Positions 43,030 to 53,848 of a DNA stretch of 64,000 nt are shown here, in pieces. This DNA comes from Sulfurimicrobium sp963741495 (lineage in GTDB: Bacteria; Pseudomonadota; Gammaproteobacteria; Burkholderiales; Sulfuricellaceae), in assembly GCA_963741495.1 (NCBI GenBank), contig CAVUID010000007.1, positions 124,001 to 188,000 on the forward strand. Direction: 5' to 3'. The translations under genes and the position numbers were made by a program. The notes below the pieces were generated by a model, which ran no database searches, was not told the origin of the DNA, and saw only the letters and a program-made list of their open reading frames with translations. Each line of letters starts with the position of its first letter. Within the stretch, counting starts at the first letter, position 1.

Positions 43030-43686
43030 GTGAAAAAAACAAATTCAGCATTTCTGCGTTTCATGCTTGCCGCGCTTTGCCTCAGCTTGTTGTGGAGCGC
43101 ATCGGCCCGGGCAGAGCTTGAGCAGGGCAAGCAATATACTTTGGTTTCGCCGTCACAGCCCACAGAAACTGGCAAGAATATCGAAGTGCTGGAATTTTTC
43201 TCCTATGCCTGCCCGCACTGCCATGATCTGGAGCCGGTATTGAATCCGTGGGTCAGCAAGTTGCCCGGCGATGTCACCTTCCGCAGGGTGCCCGCCGTGT
43301 TCAGCGACAAATGGCTGATTCTTGCCCGTATCTTTTACGCGGCTGAAGCACTGGGCCAGTTGGACAGGCTGCATCCCGCCATTTTCAATGCCATGCATGT
43401 CGACCGTCTTGACCTGACCAACGAAAAAACCCTGCAGCAATGGATCGTCAAGAACGGCCTGGATACCAAAAAATTCATGGATACCTATAACTCCTTCGCG
43501 GTTCAGGGAAAAGCCCAGCGCGCCAAACAGCTTACCCGCACTTATGCCATTGCTGGCGTCCCTGCACTGGTCGTTGAAGGCAAATACCTGACCTCCGCCT
43601 CCCAGACCGGAAGCAATGAAAAACTGCTGCCGGTACTTGACGATCTGATCAAAAAGGCTCGCCAGGAACGCGGCGGCAAGAGCTAA
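43030..43686 (+). CDS. dsbA: Thiol:disulfide interchange protein DsbA
   Basis: Periplasmic oxidant of substrate thiols. A signal peptide (FMLAALCLSLLWSASARA) leads to the active-site CPHC in FFSYACPHCHDLEPVL and the cis-Pro segment VPALVVEG. The start is the GTG at 43030, which has AGGAGA 8 nt upstream; the TTG one codon earlier is less likely. DsbA and DsbC (11.2 kb) together cover oxidation and isomerisation. Confidence 0.95.
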   Translation: MKKTNSAFLRFMLAALCLSLLWSASARAELEQGKQYTLVSPSQPTETGKNIEVLEFFSYACPHCHDLEPVLNPWVSKLPGDVTFRRVPAVFSDKWLILARIFYAAEALGQLDRLHPAIFNAMHVDRLDLTNEKTLQQWIVKNGLDTKKFMDTYNSFAVQGKAQRAKQLTRTYAIAGVPALVVEGKYLTSASQTGSNEKLLPVLDDLIKKARQERGGKS

Positions 43687-43710
43687 GCCTGATATTGCGG
43701 AAGACGGACC

Positions 43711-44349
43711 ATGCCACTCTCGATCATTCTGGTGGATGACCACCCCCTGTTCCGCAAGGGACTGCTGCATCTGCTGGAAGATCATCCGGAAATTACCGTT
43801 TCCGCACAATTCGCCAATGCAGCCGACGTCCGCGAATGGTTGCAGCAAGGCGGAGATGCCGATGTTGCCCTGCTCGACCGAACGCTGGGCGAGGTGAATG
43901 GCCTCGACCTTGTTCCCGAGCTTCATCAGCACAACATCAAGATCATCATGCTGACCATGGCAGAAGAAGATCACGAGATTCGTGACGCGATGGAAAAAGG
44001 CGTGGATGGCTACCTGCTCAAATCCAGCGAGCCGGACCAGATCGTCCGCGCCATTATTGCGGTATCACAGGGAAACAGCGTTTTCCCGGCGCAGATTCTG
44101 CAAAAAATCGCGCGCGGAGAGTTGGGTCCGAGCATTGCCCGCCGGCTTTCCCAGCGTGAACTGGAAATAGTCAGCCATGTTGCGCGCGGCCTGAGCAACC
44201 GCGCCATCGGTGAAACGCTGGGACTTTCCGAAAACACGGTGCGCAATCACTTGCGCAGCATCCTGGAAAAGCTGGAATTTGATAACCGGGTACAAGTGGC
44301 GACTTTTGCGCTGGAACATGGCCTGGCAAAGCGAACCGATGAGCGCTGA
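43711..44349 (+). CDS. NarL/LuxR-type response regulator
   Basis: This 212-aa protein has a receiver domain (acidic pair Asp9/Asp10, phosphoacceptor Asp56 in ALLDRTLG, Thr82 and Lys104 in YLLKSSEP) and a LuxR-type helix-turn-helix (LSQRELEIVSHVARGLSNRA and IGETLGLSENTVRNHL). No sensor kinase is encoded next to it; signal and targets are unknown. It lies 24 bp after dsbA and ends before a strong terminator. Confidence 0.9.
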   Translation: MPLSIILVDDHPLFRKGLLHLLEDHPEITVSAQFANAADVREWLQQGGDADVALLDRTLGEVNGLDLVPELHQHNIKIIMLTMAEEDHEIRDAMEKGVDGYLLKSSEPDQIVRAIIAVSQGNSVFPAQILQKIARGELGPSIARRLSQRELEIVSHVARGLSNRAIGETLGLSENTVRNHLRSILEKLEFDNRVQVATFALEHGLAKRTDER

Positions 44350-44414
44350 CCGCACTGGTAGAAAAAGGCCATCAAGCATGGTCATGAAAGACTATTTTTG
44401 ACCGCTTATTATGC

Positions 44415-44488
44415 TATACTCATTTTGCAAGTGTGATGCTTGTTTCTGTTCAATATTTTTGGCCCCGTTCGCGGGGCCTTTCTTTTTT
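44415..44488 (+). ncRNA. Candidate small RNA or leaderless terminated transcript
   Basis: A good -10 element TATACT at 44415 is followed, about 40 nt on, by a strong terminator (44461-44488). Between them only a weak CAAG/CTTG stem is seen. The -35 region is poor (TTGACC lies at 11-nt spacing only), so this is a candidate rather than a call. It could instead simply be the 3' untranslated end of the response-regulator transcript. Confidence 0.25.
44461..44488 (+). terminator. Intrinsic terminator after the response regulator
   Basis: GGCCCCGTTCGCGGGGCC forms an 8-bp GC stem with a tight 2-nt loop (or 7-bp stem and 4-nt loop), then TTTCTTTTTT. The left flank also carries T rather than A residues, so it is directional on the plus strand only. 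Confidence 0.85.
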
Positions 44489-44503
44489 CGGGCTTCCGGC
44501 GCG

Positions 44504-46228
44504 CTAATTCTTTTTCAATACCTCGAAACTCGCCAGCAGCCAGTCATCCCCCTTCTCGATCATCTCGCCCAAAGCGATGGAGTAGCTGCGACTGCGTGCG
44601 CTCAATTCGAAATGCCGGCCTGGCGCATATTCCACACTATCGAGAATCAGGCTTGCGCTATTTTTTCCATCGCCACTGGGCGCCAGGTATAAGGCGCTGA
44701 TCGGCAAAACAACATCCACGGCATCCACACCGTCGACAGTATAACCACTATGACGAGGTTTCGTCGCCCGGAGCGTGACCGTGACCGGCTTGCTGGACAA
44801 GACTTCGATGCCGACATTGCGCTGCCCCGACTCCAGCAACGCAAGACGCCGCACTACGCCAATCACCCAGTTCTGGCTGCGTTCCGGTTTCAGTCCAACC
44901 AGCTTGCCGAGACGGATCCAGTCCTTCTCGACAGCATCCACCGTAGCCCCGAACCCGGTCGAGCTTTCATTCTCCATCAGCCACCGTTCATGATGCGCCG
45001 TCATCTGGGGTGGCTGCACAGCGCCACCCTGTGGATGCTGCCTGGCTTTTTCCAGCTTGGCCTGAGTGCGCTGGGTTACAAAACCGTATAGCCGCACATC
45101 GAGCATTTCCTCGTAACTTATTACGACCTTCTGTTCCTCTTCCTGACGCACCGGGGACAAGGCTTCATTATCCTGCTTCACCATGGCACAGATTTCGAGA
45201 TAATCCTTGAGCACATCAATCAATTTGACCCTGGAAACCCGCTCCTGCTTTCGTCGTGCGCGACCAGCGCCAGAAGGTGACCACTGAAGCGCGATGCGGT
45301 CAATAAAATCAAGACACGCGGGCAAACGGCAGTCTTCTCCCATCCCGAGTTTCGCCGGCGTTTCACCATTCTTTAACGCATTCCGGATCTGTTCTATCCG
45401 CAGCATTAACTCAGCACTTCCCCAGCATCGCAACATGTTATCGGCAGAGGGATTGCGCAGCCTGCGCGGGCCCTTGTCCTCGCCCAGATTGACGCAGAAA
45501 ACGTGCCGTACAGGATCACCGTTTTTTTCCAGCCTCAGCGTGGCAGCCCAGTTATCCAGCCACAAATCCACCATTTCGATCTGTTTTGGAAACAGGCTGT
45601 TGGTATTGAGCAGAGCGAGACTCAGCATTTGCAGATACTCTTCGGCGCAGGTGGTATCACGCTGACACTGGGGATACAGACGCATGTGCTTGCGGTCGAA
45701 CTCCTCATATTCGGCCAGGCGATAAAGATTGTGAACATGCTTCCACAGCTTGGCGCCGATTGCTTCATAGCGGAAATAATGACACTTGGCCTGCATTGCA
45801 AAGTGGCGGATGGCGCGCGCCGTGATCAGCGGAATTTCTCGCCGCACCTCGCTATTGTTTGGCCCACCCACATAGGACATGATGAAAATGTGATATCCCC
45901 GCGCCATCTGCCAGTTGAAGGAGAGTATCGCATTCCACAGACGACTCTCCATCTGCCGTGACATGCGGGGATTAAGGAGGTATTGCCGGACCAGGCTTTG
46001 CTGCAGTTCCTGAGTGCCTTCGTCGATATGCATCAGTACATGCAGGCGGTCGAGACTGGGCGGTTCGGCTTTTTCGTTGAACTCATGCAGCGCTCGAACC
46101 ACTTTTTCGTGTGCCGCAAACGTATCCCCCATGGGCAGCTCATGCATCCATACGGTGACCCCCTTGAGATTGCTCAAGGGATCGGCGGGCGTCTGTTTTT
46201 TCCGGCCAAAAGGCAGAAAGTCGAGCAT
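44504..46228 (-). CDS. Conserved-looking 574-aa protein of unknown function, PilZ-like C-terminal part
   Basis: I do not recognise the family with certainty. No signal peptide or membrane segment is seen. The first ~350 residues are helix-rich (LHVLMHIDEGTQELQQSLVR, WNAILSFNWQMARGYHIFI). The segment at ~410-500 has a pattern reminiscent of PilZ domains: a RWLMENESSTGFGATV block and, ~40 residues later, GVVRRLALLESGQRNVGIEV. PilZ binds cyclic di-GMP, but the canonical RxxxR and DxSxxG signatures are not clean, so the link is only a suggestion. Divergent from the TauD-like gene, convergent with the response regulator. Confidence 0.6.
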   Translation of the reverse strand: MLDFLPFGRKKQTPADPLSNLKGVTVWMHELPMGDTFAAHEKVVRALHEFNEKAEPPSLDRLHVLMHIDEGTQELQQSLVRQYLLNPRMSRQMESRLWNAILSFNWQMARGYHIFIMSYVGGPNNSEVRREIPLITARAIRHFAMQAKCHYFRYEAIGAKLWKHVHNLYRLAEYEEFDRKHMRLYPQCQRDTTCAEEYLQMLSLALLNTNSLFPKQIEMVDLWLDNWAATLRLEKNGDPVRHVFCVNLGEDKGPRRLRNPSADNMLRCWGSAELMLRIEQIRNALKNGETPAKLGMGEDCRLPACLDFIDRIALQWSPSGAGRARRKQERVSRVKLIDVLKDYLEICAMVKQDNEALSPVRQEEEQKVVISYEEMLDVRLYGFVTQRTQAKLEKARQHPQGGAVQPPQMTAHHERWLMENESSTGFGATVDAVEKDWIRLGKLVGLKPERSQNWVIGVVRRLALLESGQRNVGIEVLSSKPVTVTLRATKPRHSGYTVDGVDAVDVVLPISALYLAPSGDGKNSASLILDSVEYAPGRHFELSARSRSYSIALGEMIEKGDDWLLASFEVLKKN

Positions 46229-46399
46229 TCAGGGTTCCGAATTTGCAAACAATTCGCTATTAAACAGCAATCTCCATGCCAGTTCTAGACATATTGTGCC
46301 TGACAGCTAATTTTCTGGTATTTCAGTGAGCCCGGCGTTTCTTTATCGCCCCTGCAAAGGCGGGTATACTCGACGGCAGACAAGAATCGAGAGTTTTTC

Positions 46400-47314
46400 A
46401 TGGACCATTCCCGCTTCAATCCCTTCACGCTCGACAACGATGCTGATTACCAGAACTGGCGCAGCCGCAAGCTGGAAAACTACCCTGCCAGCATCGCTGA
46501 TCTGGTGGTGAAGGTCAGCGATCCACGCCAGCTGACCCCGGACGAGCACGAAGCCATACTGGCACGCTGTCGCAAAACCAACATGGCGCTTTACGCCAGC
46601 CCGCTTGGAAACGTGGCGGACAAGGAAATCACGCGTCAACTCGGCCTTCAGTTCGGCCTCGAGCGACTGGACCACAACATGCTTGCGGATGATGACGGCA
46701 TCACCTCGCTTGCGGTCCATGCCAGCGGCGCGCACCAGCATTACATCCCCTATACGGACCGCCCCATCAAATGGCATACAGACGGTTACTACAACCCGCA
46801 CGCGCGCCAGATCTGGGGTCTGCAGCTACATTGTGTATGCAGTGCGGCCAGTGGCGGCGAAAACGCCTTGCTGGACCATGAAATTGCCTACATCCTCCTG
46901 CGCGATTCCAATCCCGACTATATACGCGCCCTGATGGAGCCCGATGCCATGACCATCCCCGCACGCATGGATGAGGACGGTGTTGCGCGACCGGACGAGA
47001 CCGGCCCGGTGTTTTCCCTGCACCCGACCAGCGGCGACCTGCACATGCGCTACACCGCCCGCACACGCAGCATTCACTGGAAAAAAACTCCCATGGTGGA
47101 AGCTGCTGTCACCTTTCTTGACCAGCTATTAAATAGCGATTCGCCCTACATCTTCCGTGGCCGCCTGGAACCAGGCATGGGCCTGATCTGCAATAACGTA
47201 CTGCACGACCGCGCCTCCTTCAGCGACGACGAAAACTGCCGCCGACTGCTTTATCGTGGTCGTTACTACGACCGCATCAAGGGCACAGAACTGTCCGTAG
47301 CGTATCCCGCATAG
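46400..47314 (+). CDS. TauD/TfdA-type 2-oxoglutarate dioxygenase
   Basis: This 304-aa protein has the jelly-roll iron site: HxD in KWHTDGYYN (about 124-126) and the distal His in NNVLHDRASF, with the 2-oxoglutarate-binding Arg in LLYRGRYYDRI near 290. It matches the TauD fold, but no taurine or sulfonate genes are nearby, so the substrate is unknown. A -10-like TATACT (46364) and a divergent gene suggest its promoter lies in the 171-bp gap. Confidence 0.85.
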   Translation: MDHSRFNPFTLDNDADYQNWRSRKLENYPASIADLVVKVSDPRQLTPDEHEAILARCRKTNMALYASPLGNVADKEITRQLGLQFGLERLDHNMLADDDGITSLAVHASGAHQHYIPYTDRPIKWHTDGYYNPHARQIWGLQLHCVCSAASGGENALLDHEIAYILLRDSNPDYIRALMEPDAMTIPARMDEDGVARPDETGPVFSLHPTSGDLHMRYTARTRSIHWKKTPMVEAAVTFLDQLLNSDSPYIFRGRLEPGMGLICNNVLHDRASFSDDENCRRLLYRGRYYDRIKGTELSVAYPA

Positions 47315-47328
47315 GCGCACAGACTAAA

Positions 47329-47667
47329 ATGGAAGTGTGGTTTATTTGGCTGGTGCGCCTGATGTTTCTGGGTATTTTCCTCATGGCGGGCGGAATGCTC
47401 TTCCGTGCCTGGGCGATCGCCGTGCGCAAGGATGATCGCTATGTGGCCGACTGGCGCGGCAGGAAAATTGGTGAGGGCAAGACCTGGGCAGCGACCGTCC
47501 TGGTCGTTAACATTCTTTGTGGCGCTGGCTTGTTGGGGATAGGCGTTTCCGTTTTGCTGGTAGGGCTGGAATTGACGATATGGTCAGGTTTGGCGGCTTT
47601 CGTCCTGTGGACTTACTATTTTGTACTGCAATTGGCCTCCCAGCGGGCAAAGCGCGCATCACCCTGA
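47329..47667 (+). CDS. Small membrane protein of unknown function
   Basis: A 112-aa protein with three predicted transmembrane helices (about 4-26, 54-75 and 79-103) and a short charged loop with WRGRKIGEGKTW. It starts 14 bp after the dioxygenase stop, so the two are probably co-transcribed. No family recognised. Confidence 0.65.
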   Translation: MEVWFIWLVRLMFLGIFLMAGGMLFRAWAIAVRKDDRYVADWRGRKIGEGKTWAATVLVVNILCGAGLLGIGVSVLLVGLELTIWSGLAAFVLWTYYFVLQLASQRAKRASP

Positions 47668-47847
47668 TTTGTAAAATATTGGCCGGGATTCCTTAGCAAG
47701 CAACCCCGGCGGCAGCACCCCGACACCGAAAGAAACGTTGCTGCCAGATTATTTTGGGGTGTAGACTGCCCCCTCCAAGTTTGCAATCAATAGCAGACAG
47801 CAAGCAAGAAGCAATCAAAATCAACATCCATTTCCTGAGGGGGAAAA

Positions 47848-48114
47848 ATGTCTAGTCCACAAAGCTTTGATCCAAAAGCGTATTGGAGCGCCACGCTAAA
47901 GCTCCTTATCACGACCCTGATTATCTGGTTCATCGTTTCATTCGGCGCCGGCATCCTGTTCCGCGATGCGCTGGATAGCATCCACCTTGGTGGCTACCCA
48001 CTGGGCTTCTGGTTCGCTCAGCAAGGTTCCATCTTCATTTTCGTCGGCCTGATCTTCTGGTACGCCAAGCGTATGGACAAGATCGACCGCGAACATGACG
48101 TCCACGAAGACTAA
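47848..48114 (+). CDS. DUF4212 small subunit of a sodium/solute symporter
   Basis: An 88-aa protein with two transmembrane helices and the DUF4212 markers KAYWSATLKLLITTLIIWF and GYPLGFWFAQQGSIFIFVGL. DUF4212 proteins are regularly encoded directly upstream of VC_2705-type symporters and are needed as a second subunit. Preceded by GAGGGGG at good spacing. Confidence 0.9.
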   Translation: MSSPQSFDPKAYWSATLKLLITTLIIWFIVSFGAGILFRDALDSIHLGGYPLGFWFAQQGSIFIFVGLIFWYAKRMDKIDREHDVHED

Positions 48115-48126
48115 GGGGAAATAAAC

Positions 48127-49938
<1,812 letters not shown>

Positions 49939-49960
49939 CCGGATACCTTCCGGTACAGGC

Positions 49961-49988
49961 AAAAAACCCCGCTGCGGCGGGGTTTTTT
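49961..49988. terminator. Bidirectional terminator between symporter and exonuclease
   Basis: AAAAAACCCCGCTGCGGCGGGG followed by TTTTTT. A-run and T-run flank the GC hairpin, so it serves the symporter (plus) and the DnaQ-like gene (minus, stop at 50007). Confidence 0.9.
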
Positions 49989-50006
49989 GTTGCCCAAATC
50001 ACCCGC

Positions 50007-50711
50007 TCAGAGTGGGTGAGTCTGAAACCTGCGCTCCCGTTCCATGTCGCGCAGCCCCTGGAAACTTGCCCCCTTCTGAATTTCCAGTTGAGGCCGGAGA
50101 CTAAGCAATAGTTCAGCAGTCGCCATGGCGTCCGCCAATGCGCTATGGCGCGCATAGTTGCCGATCTGAAAGAATGCCATCCACTGATCGAGTGAGCGAT
50201 AGCGTCGCGCCAGTTGCGGGTAGAGTGCTGGAGCAACGTAGGCCAGATCAGCCCATGCATGCACAAATCTGAAGCCAAGATGGGTTTTTACAGCCCTGCC
50301 GATCATGGCCTGGTCGAAAGCAACGTGAAAGGCAACCAGCGGGGATTTGCCCAGGTATTCCAGAAAAGTGAGCAGCGCCTCAGCCGGGGGCATGCCCAGA
50401 CGCTGGGCCTCGCCCCCGATGCCGTGAATCAGAATATTGTCCTTTTCACTGACACGGCTTTGTTGCAGGACAATATCCAGGCTGTCGGACAAGGCAATCC
50501 TGCCGTCAACGACCGCCACCGCTCCGATGGCGATGAGATGATCCTTGCGCACATCCAGGCCGCTGCTCTCGACATCGACCACGACCAGACGACTGGCTGA
50601 AAAGGGCTGTCGCGCATCCGGCTCGGGCAAGTCACGCCAGGCATGCAAACGGGCAGCCTGCTCGATGGTCAGTTGGCGTTTATCCCCAAACAACCGCTTC
50701 AGCAGGCTCAT
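50007..50711 (-). CDS. DnaQ-like 3'-5' exonuclease domain protein
   Basis: This 234-aa DEDDh exonuclease has VVVDVESSGLD (D and E), VAFHVAFDQAMIG (D) and HSALADAMATAELL (H and D). It is not the Pol III epsilon subunit itself, since it has a different N-terminal extension and no clamp motif. It is encoded 4 bp inside the DUF294 gene's stop. The same exonuclease/CBS-DUF294/symporter grouping recurs in proteobacteria, hinting at a nucleotide-signal link to transport. Confidence 0.88.
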   Translation of the reverse strand: MSLLKRLFGDKRQLTIEQAARLHAWRDLPEPDARQPFSASRLVVVDVESSGLDVRKDHLIAIGAVAVVDGRIALSDSLDIVLQQSRVSEKDNILIHGIGGEAQRLGMPPAEALLTFLEYLGKSPLVAFHVAFDQAMIGRAVKTHLGFRFVHAWADLAYVAPALYPQLARRYRSLDQWMAFFQIGNYARHSALADAMATAELLLSLRPQLEIQKGASFQGLRDMERERRFQTHPL

Positions 50712-52609
50712 ACCTGATAGTCCAATCCCAGCTTGGTCTGCAACTTGCGCGCCTGGCGAAAGGCCTCTTTCAGGATGCGCTGATCCAGGTTGTTGAGGCT
50801 GTCCGGGTCTACCTTATTGCTGAGCGCCTCACCGCGCTGGGTCTGCGCATGATGCAGGCGCAGGCGCAAAAGCTGGATGAACAGGAAAGCATCTCCATAG
50901 GCCTCGGCGTCATGGGGTTTGAGGTAGAGGGGCTCGGCGATCTCGCGCAAGCGCTGCACGGTGTTGGTGGCCGCAACCCCATGCGCCAGGCTGTAAATAC
51001 GGGCCGCATCGACGAAAGGGGTGATGCCGTTGAGCTTGAGATCGAGCGTATGTCCCTCTCCAATGACAAAATCGCGCACGATACCCAGTGGTGGCCGGTT
51101 CTTCAGGGCATTGACCGCTAACTGGTGCAGGAAGCGGCTGTTCTTGCGCGCCTCGGCGCTCAACCACCCGCGCAGCGCCTCGGCCAGGTGCTCGGCACCA
51201 AACAGAGGGCGGAAGTCGAAGAAAATGGTGGAGTGGAGCAGATCCATCGGCGCGCCGTGGTAGATCCACTTGTCGAAGGTGTCCTGCCATTCTACGAGGG
51301 AAAGACACCATTTCGGATTCGATGCCATGACATCGCCGCCGCACAGGGGAAAGCCACAATCGGCCAGGGCATGGTTGATACGCTTGGCAAAGGGTAGCAG
51401 CCGGGCGCGCACTGCTTCGGCGCTGCTGCCCTCTGGCACGCTGAAAATAAGGCCATTGTCCTGGTCGGTGTTCAGCGTCTGCTCGATCCGCCCTTCAGAC
51501 CCGAGTGCCAGCCAGCAGAATTCGATGTCGCATAGCGGATTATCGTGCAGTTCCAGTTCGATGATGCGCTTGGTGAGCAAATCATTCAGGGTGGAGATGA
51601 TCTGGGTCAGCTGTTCGGCAGCCACGCCCTGAGCCAGCATGTTGTGAGCCAGTTCGCGGATATCCAGTGCCGACTGTTGCAGGCACTCGAGCCGCTCCGC
51701 ATTGCGGATGGCGCCGCTGATCTGGCGCAGGCCGACCCGTTGCAGGCTGAACAGATCTTTCTCGGACAGCAGGCCCTTGAGGCGGCCATTTTCCACCATC
51801 AGAATATGCCTGAACCCGTGCCTCGCCATGGCCAGCGCAGCCTCGTGGACCAGCGCGTGCGGCGGCAGGGTAAAAGGATCCGGGCTCATGACGCTGGCAA
51901 ACGGTATATCCAGGCTCAGCCCCGGGAGGGTAACGCGGGAAAGCACGTCGTGAAGGGTAAAAATCCCCACTGGTTTGTGGCTGGCATCGACTGCAACCAT
52001 GGAGCCGATGCCGTGATGACGCATGGCTTCCAGCACTTCACGCAGCGGCGTCTCCGGCGCGCAGGTAATAGGCTCACGCCGGATGATGGCAGAAAGCGGG
52101 CTGGACATGGATTGCTGCTCGGCACTGGACTGGGAATACTGGGCCTGGATGACGTGCTTGGACTGCTCCAGCAGATTCGCGATGCGGCGGGTACAGAAAT
52201 CATGGAACGCTTCGCTCATGTGGGTCAGAGAGAGGAAGTCCGCCGCACTGAGCTCATAGCAGAATACGTCCTCCTGCGCCCGGTACACGCTGGTGACGGG
52301 CCGCTTGGAAAGCAGCGCACCGAGCGGAAAACATTCCCCTTCGTGAAGTTCAAGCCAGGCAGCGTCTTCCTGCGCCTGGACAACCCCCTGTTCCCCCTGC
52401 ACCACGCCCTGCTTGATAAGAAAAAACTTGTGCGCCTCACCCTGTTCAGGCGAGAGCACGATTTCACCCTTGGCGTAATAGCCAATTTCCAGACGCATTG
52501 CCAGCCATTCCAGGTGCGCTCGCTCCATGCGATCAAATGGGGCAAAGCGAGTCAGGTGATCAAGCGTGGCAATAATAAGAGCGTTGGGTGGCGCGCTTGG
52601 TTGTGTCAT
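50708..52609 (-). CDS. cNMP-binding, CBS and DUF294 nucleotidyltransferase-like protein
   Basis: A 633-aa cytosolic regulator. Domains in order: cyclic-nucleotide-binding-like (about 15-130), paired CBS (about 170-290; REPITCAPETPLREVL and SPDPFTLPPHALV), then a DUF294 putative nucleotidyltransferase (LALGSEGRIEQTLNTDQDNGL) and the DUF294_C domain. The GSEGR...DQDN motif is the nucleotidyltransferase metal site. Similar proteins are linked to acetate-type symporters. Overlaps the exonuclease gene by 4 bp. Confidence 0.9.
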   Translation of the reverse strand: MTQPSAPPNALIIATLDHLTRFAPFDRMERAHLEWLAMRLEIGYYAKGEIVLSPEQGEAHKFFLIKQGVVQGEQGVVQAQEDAAWLELHEGECFPLGALLSKRPVTSVYRAQEDVFCYELSAADFLSLTHMSEAFHDFCTRRIANLLEQSKHVIQAQYSQSSAEQQSMSSPLSAIIRREPITCAPETPLREVLEAMRHHGIGSMVAVDASHKPVGIFTLHDVLSRVTLPGLSLDIPFASVMSPDPFTLPPHALVHEAALAMARHGFRHILMVENGRLKGLLSEKDLFSLQRVGLRQISGAIRNAERLECLQQSALDIRELAHNMLAQGVAAEQLTQIISTLNDLLTKRIIELELHDNPLCDIEFCWLALGSEGRIEQTLNTDQDNGLIFSVPEGSSAEAVRARLLPFAKRINHALADCGFPLCGGDVMASNPKWCLSLVEWQDTFDKWIYHGAPMDLLHSTIFFDFRPLFGAEHLAEALRGWLSAEARKNSRFLHQLAVNALKNRPPLGIVRDFVIGEGHTLDLKLNGITPFVDAARIYSLAHGVAATNTVQRLREIAEPLYLKPHDAEAYGDAFLFIQLLRLRLHHAQTQRGEALSNKVDPDSLNNLDQRILKEAFRQARKLQTKLGLDYQV

Positions 52610-52701
52610 AACATCCTCTCAGGAAGGCAGAACAAATATAGGCCACATAACAGGGTTTCGACATAAGCCGGGATATGTGGCTGATGAGAAAAGGGCTTCT
52701 G

Positions 52702-53262
52702 TCATTCCCCTCGCCGCACGATTTTTTCAAGCGGCAAATCGGCGGGGTCCAATTCTGAAAGAGGCCTCATGGCAGCCTCCATGTCACCGCCCTCGATTGC
52801 ATCAAGCAACAGCGCCAGACTTCTGTTCAGGTCATCCAGCGCTCCATCCGGCAACCGGTTGAGCGCTTCCGGCAACACGCCGCGCGCCGGCCCCGGGGCA
52901 CGGGCAAAAATTTGCACCCCTTCCTCAGTCAGAAACAGGCGAACGATCCGCTGGTCGGGATCGTTTCGCTCCCTTCGAATCAGCTTGCGCCTGCTCAACT
53001 TTTCTAGCAGATTGCTGGCCGTCGAGAGATGAACGGACATTGCTTTGGCAAGATCTGAAACCCGCAATCCTGGCTGCCCTGCCACTTCTCTCAGCGCCCA
53101 CAACTGGGCCCCGCTCAGCCCGCACTGATCCTCGATCCGGCGAAAATGATGCTGTGCCGAACCGAAAATCTGGCGGAATCTTTTCAGCGCCTGCAGCGAC
53201 TTCTCGCGCAAGCCGGTTTCGCGGGCCATTTCAATGGAGGGGAAGGCGGGTTCGTTTGCCAA
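52702..53262 (-). CDS. MarR-family transcriptional regulator
   Basis: This 186-aa winged-helix regulator has a recognition-helix region VSDLAKAMSVHLSTASNLLE and wing LIRRERNDPDQRIVRLFLTEEG. It is separated by 182 bp from the divergent DUF6394 gene, where it probably binds and controls itself and the ion-channel operon (inferred from position). Ligand unknown. Confidence 0.88.
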   Translation of the reverse strand: MANEPAFPSIEMARETGLREKSLQALKRFRQIFGSAQHHFRRIEDQCGLSGAQLWALREVAGQPGLRVSDLAKAMSVHLSTASNLLEKLSRRKLIRRERNDPDQRIVRLFLTEEGVQIFARAPGPARGVLPEALNRLPDGALDDLNRSLALLLDAIEGGDMEAAMRPLSELDPADLPLEKIVRRGE

Positions 53263-53444
53263 AGGGCGATCACTACGTTTGACTTAATATGGCTTTCACA
53301 ATGCCCAATTTTTGCGTAATCCTCAAGCCTTTTTCAGCTTGGCCCGAAACCTGGAATAAATGCCATGCCGGCATCAAATACAGATCCGTGCAAAATTAGG
53401 CTAGAATTGACTTTGCGTGAATTTCACGAGGGAGAATAAATAAA

Positions 53445-53828
53445 ATGAATCTTGAAAAAGTGATCTTTGCCTTTTTTATTGTTCTCGCACTGACCCTGAA
53501 TTTCGGTTTTTTTCTGGGCAGTATCGACAATCCGGTTCATCACAGCGTTTATGAGCTGTTCGCGGCCATCGTCATCAGCCTGATCGCCACCATCCTCAAG
53601 TTTGGCGATCGTACCCATCTCGGCGCAGTGCTGCTCGCTACCAGTCTGGTAGCCGACTTGCAGCTGATTGCAGCAGCGCTGGTGTGGGCAATGGCAGAAC
53701 ATGTCACGCACGTGGGTCTGACGCCTCACATCATGGCGATCATCGTTTCCCTGTCCGGCGGCGCCCTGCTGGCCAATGTTACCTCGGTGGTCCTGCTGGT
53801 GGCCGAAACTATCGCGGTACGCCGCTGA
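53445..53828 (+). CDS. DUF6394 membrane protein
   Basis: A 127-aa protein with four predicted membrane segments (about 5-25, 36-55, 61-85, 97-121) and KFGDRTHLGAVLLATSLVADLQL between them. This small family lies upstream of K+-channel genes in beta- and gammaproteobacteria. Function unknown; a channel partner is plausible. SD sequence GAGGGAGA precedes the ATG. Confidence 0.72.
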   Translation: MNLEKVIFAFFIVLALTLNFGFFLGSIDNPVHHSVYELFAAIVISLIATILKFGDRTHLGAVLLATSLVADLQLIAAALVWAMAEHVTHVGLTPHIMAIIVSLSGGALLANVTSVVLLVAETIAVRR

Positions 53829-53848
53829 CCGGCCAAAAAGGGCCTGCC

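Noticed and set aside
44398..44420. Full sigma-70 promoter TTGACC...TATACT
   Set aside because: Spacing is only 11 nt, far below the needed 16-18.
47668..47847. Sigma-54 promoter ahead of the symporter pair
   Set aside because: The nearest match (TTGGCCGG) lacks the GC element at correct spacing.
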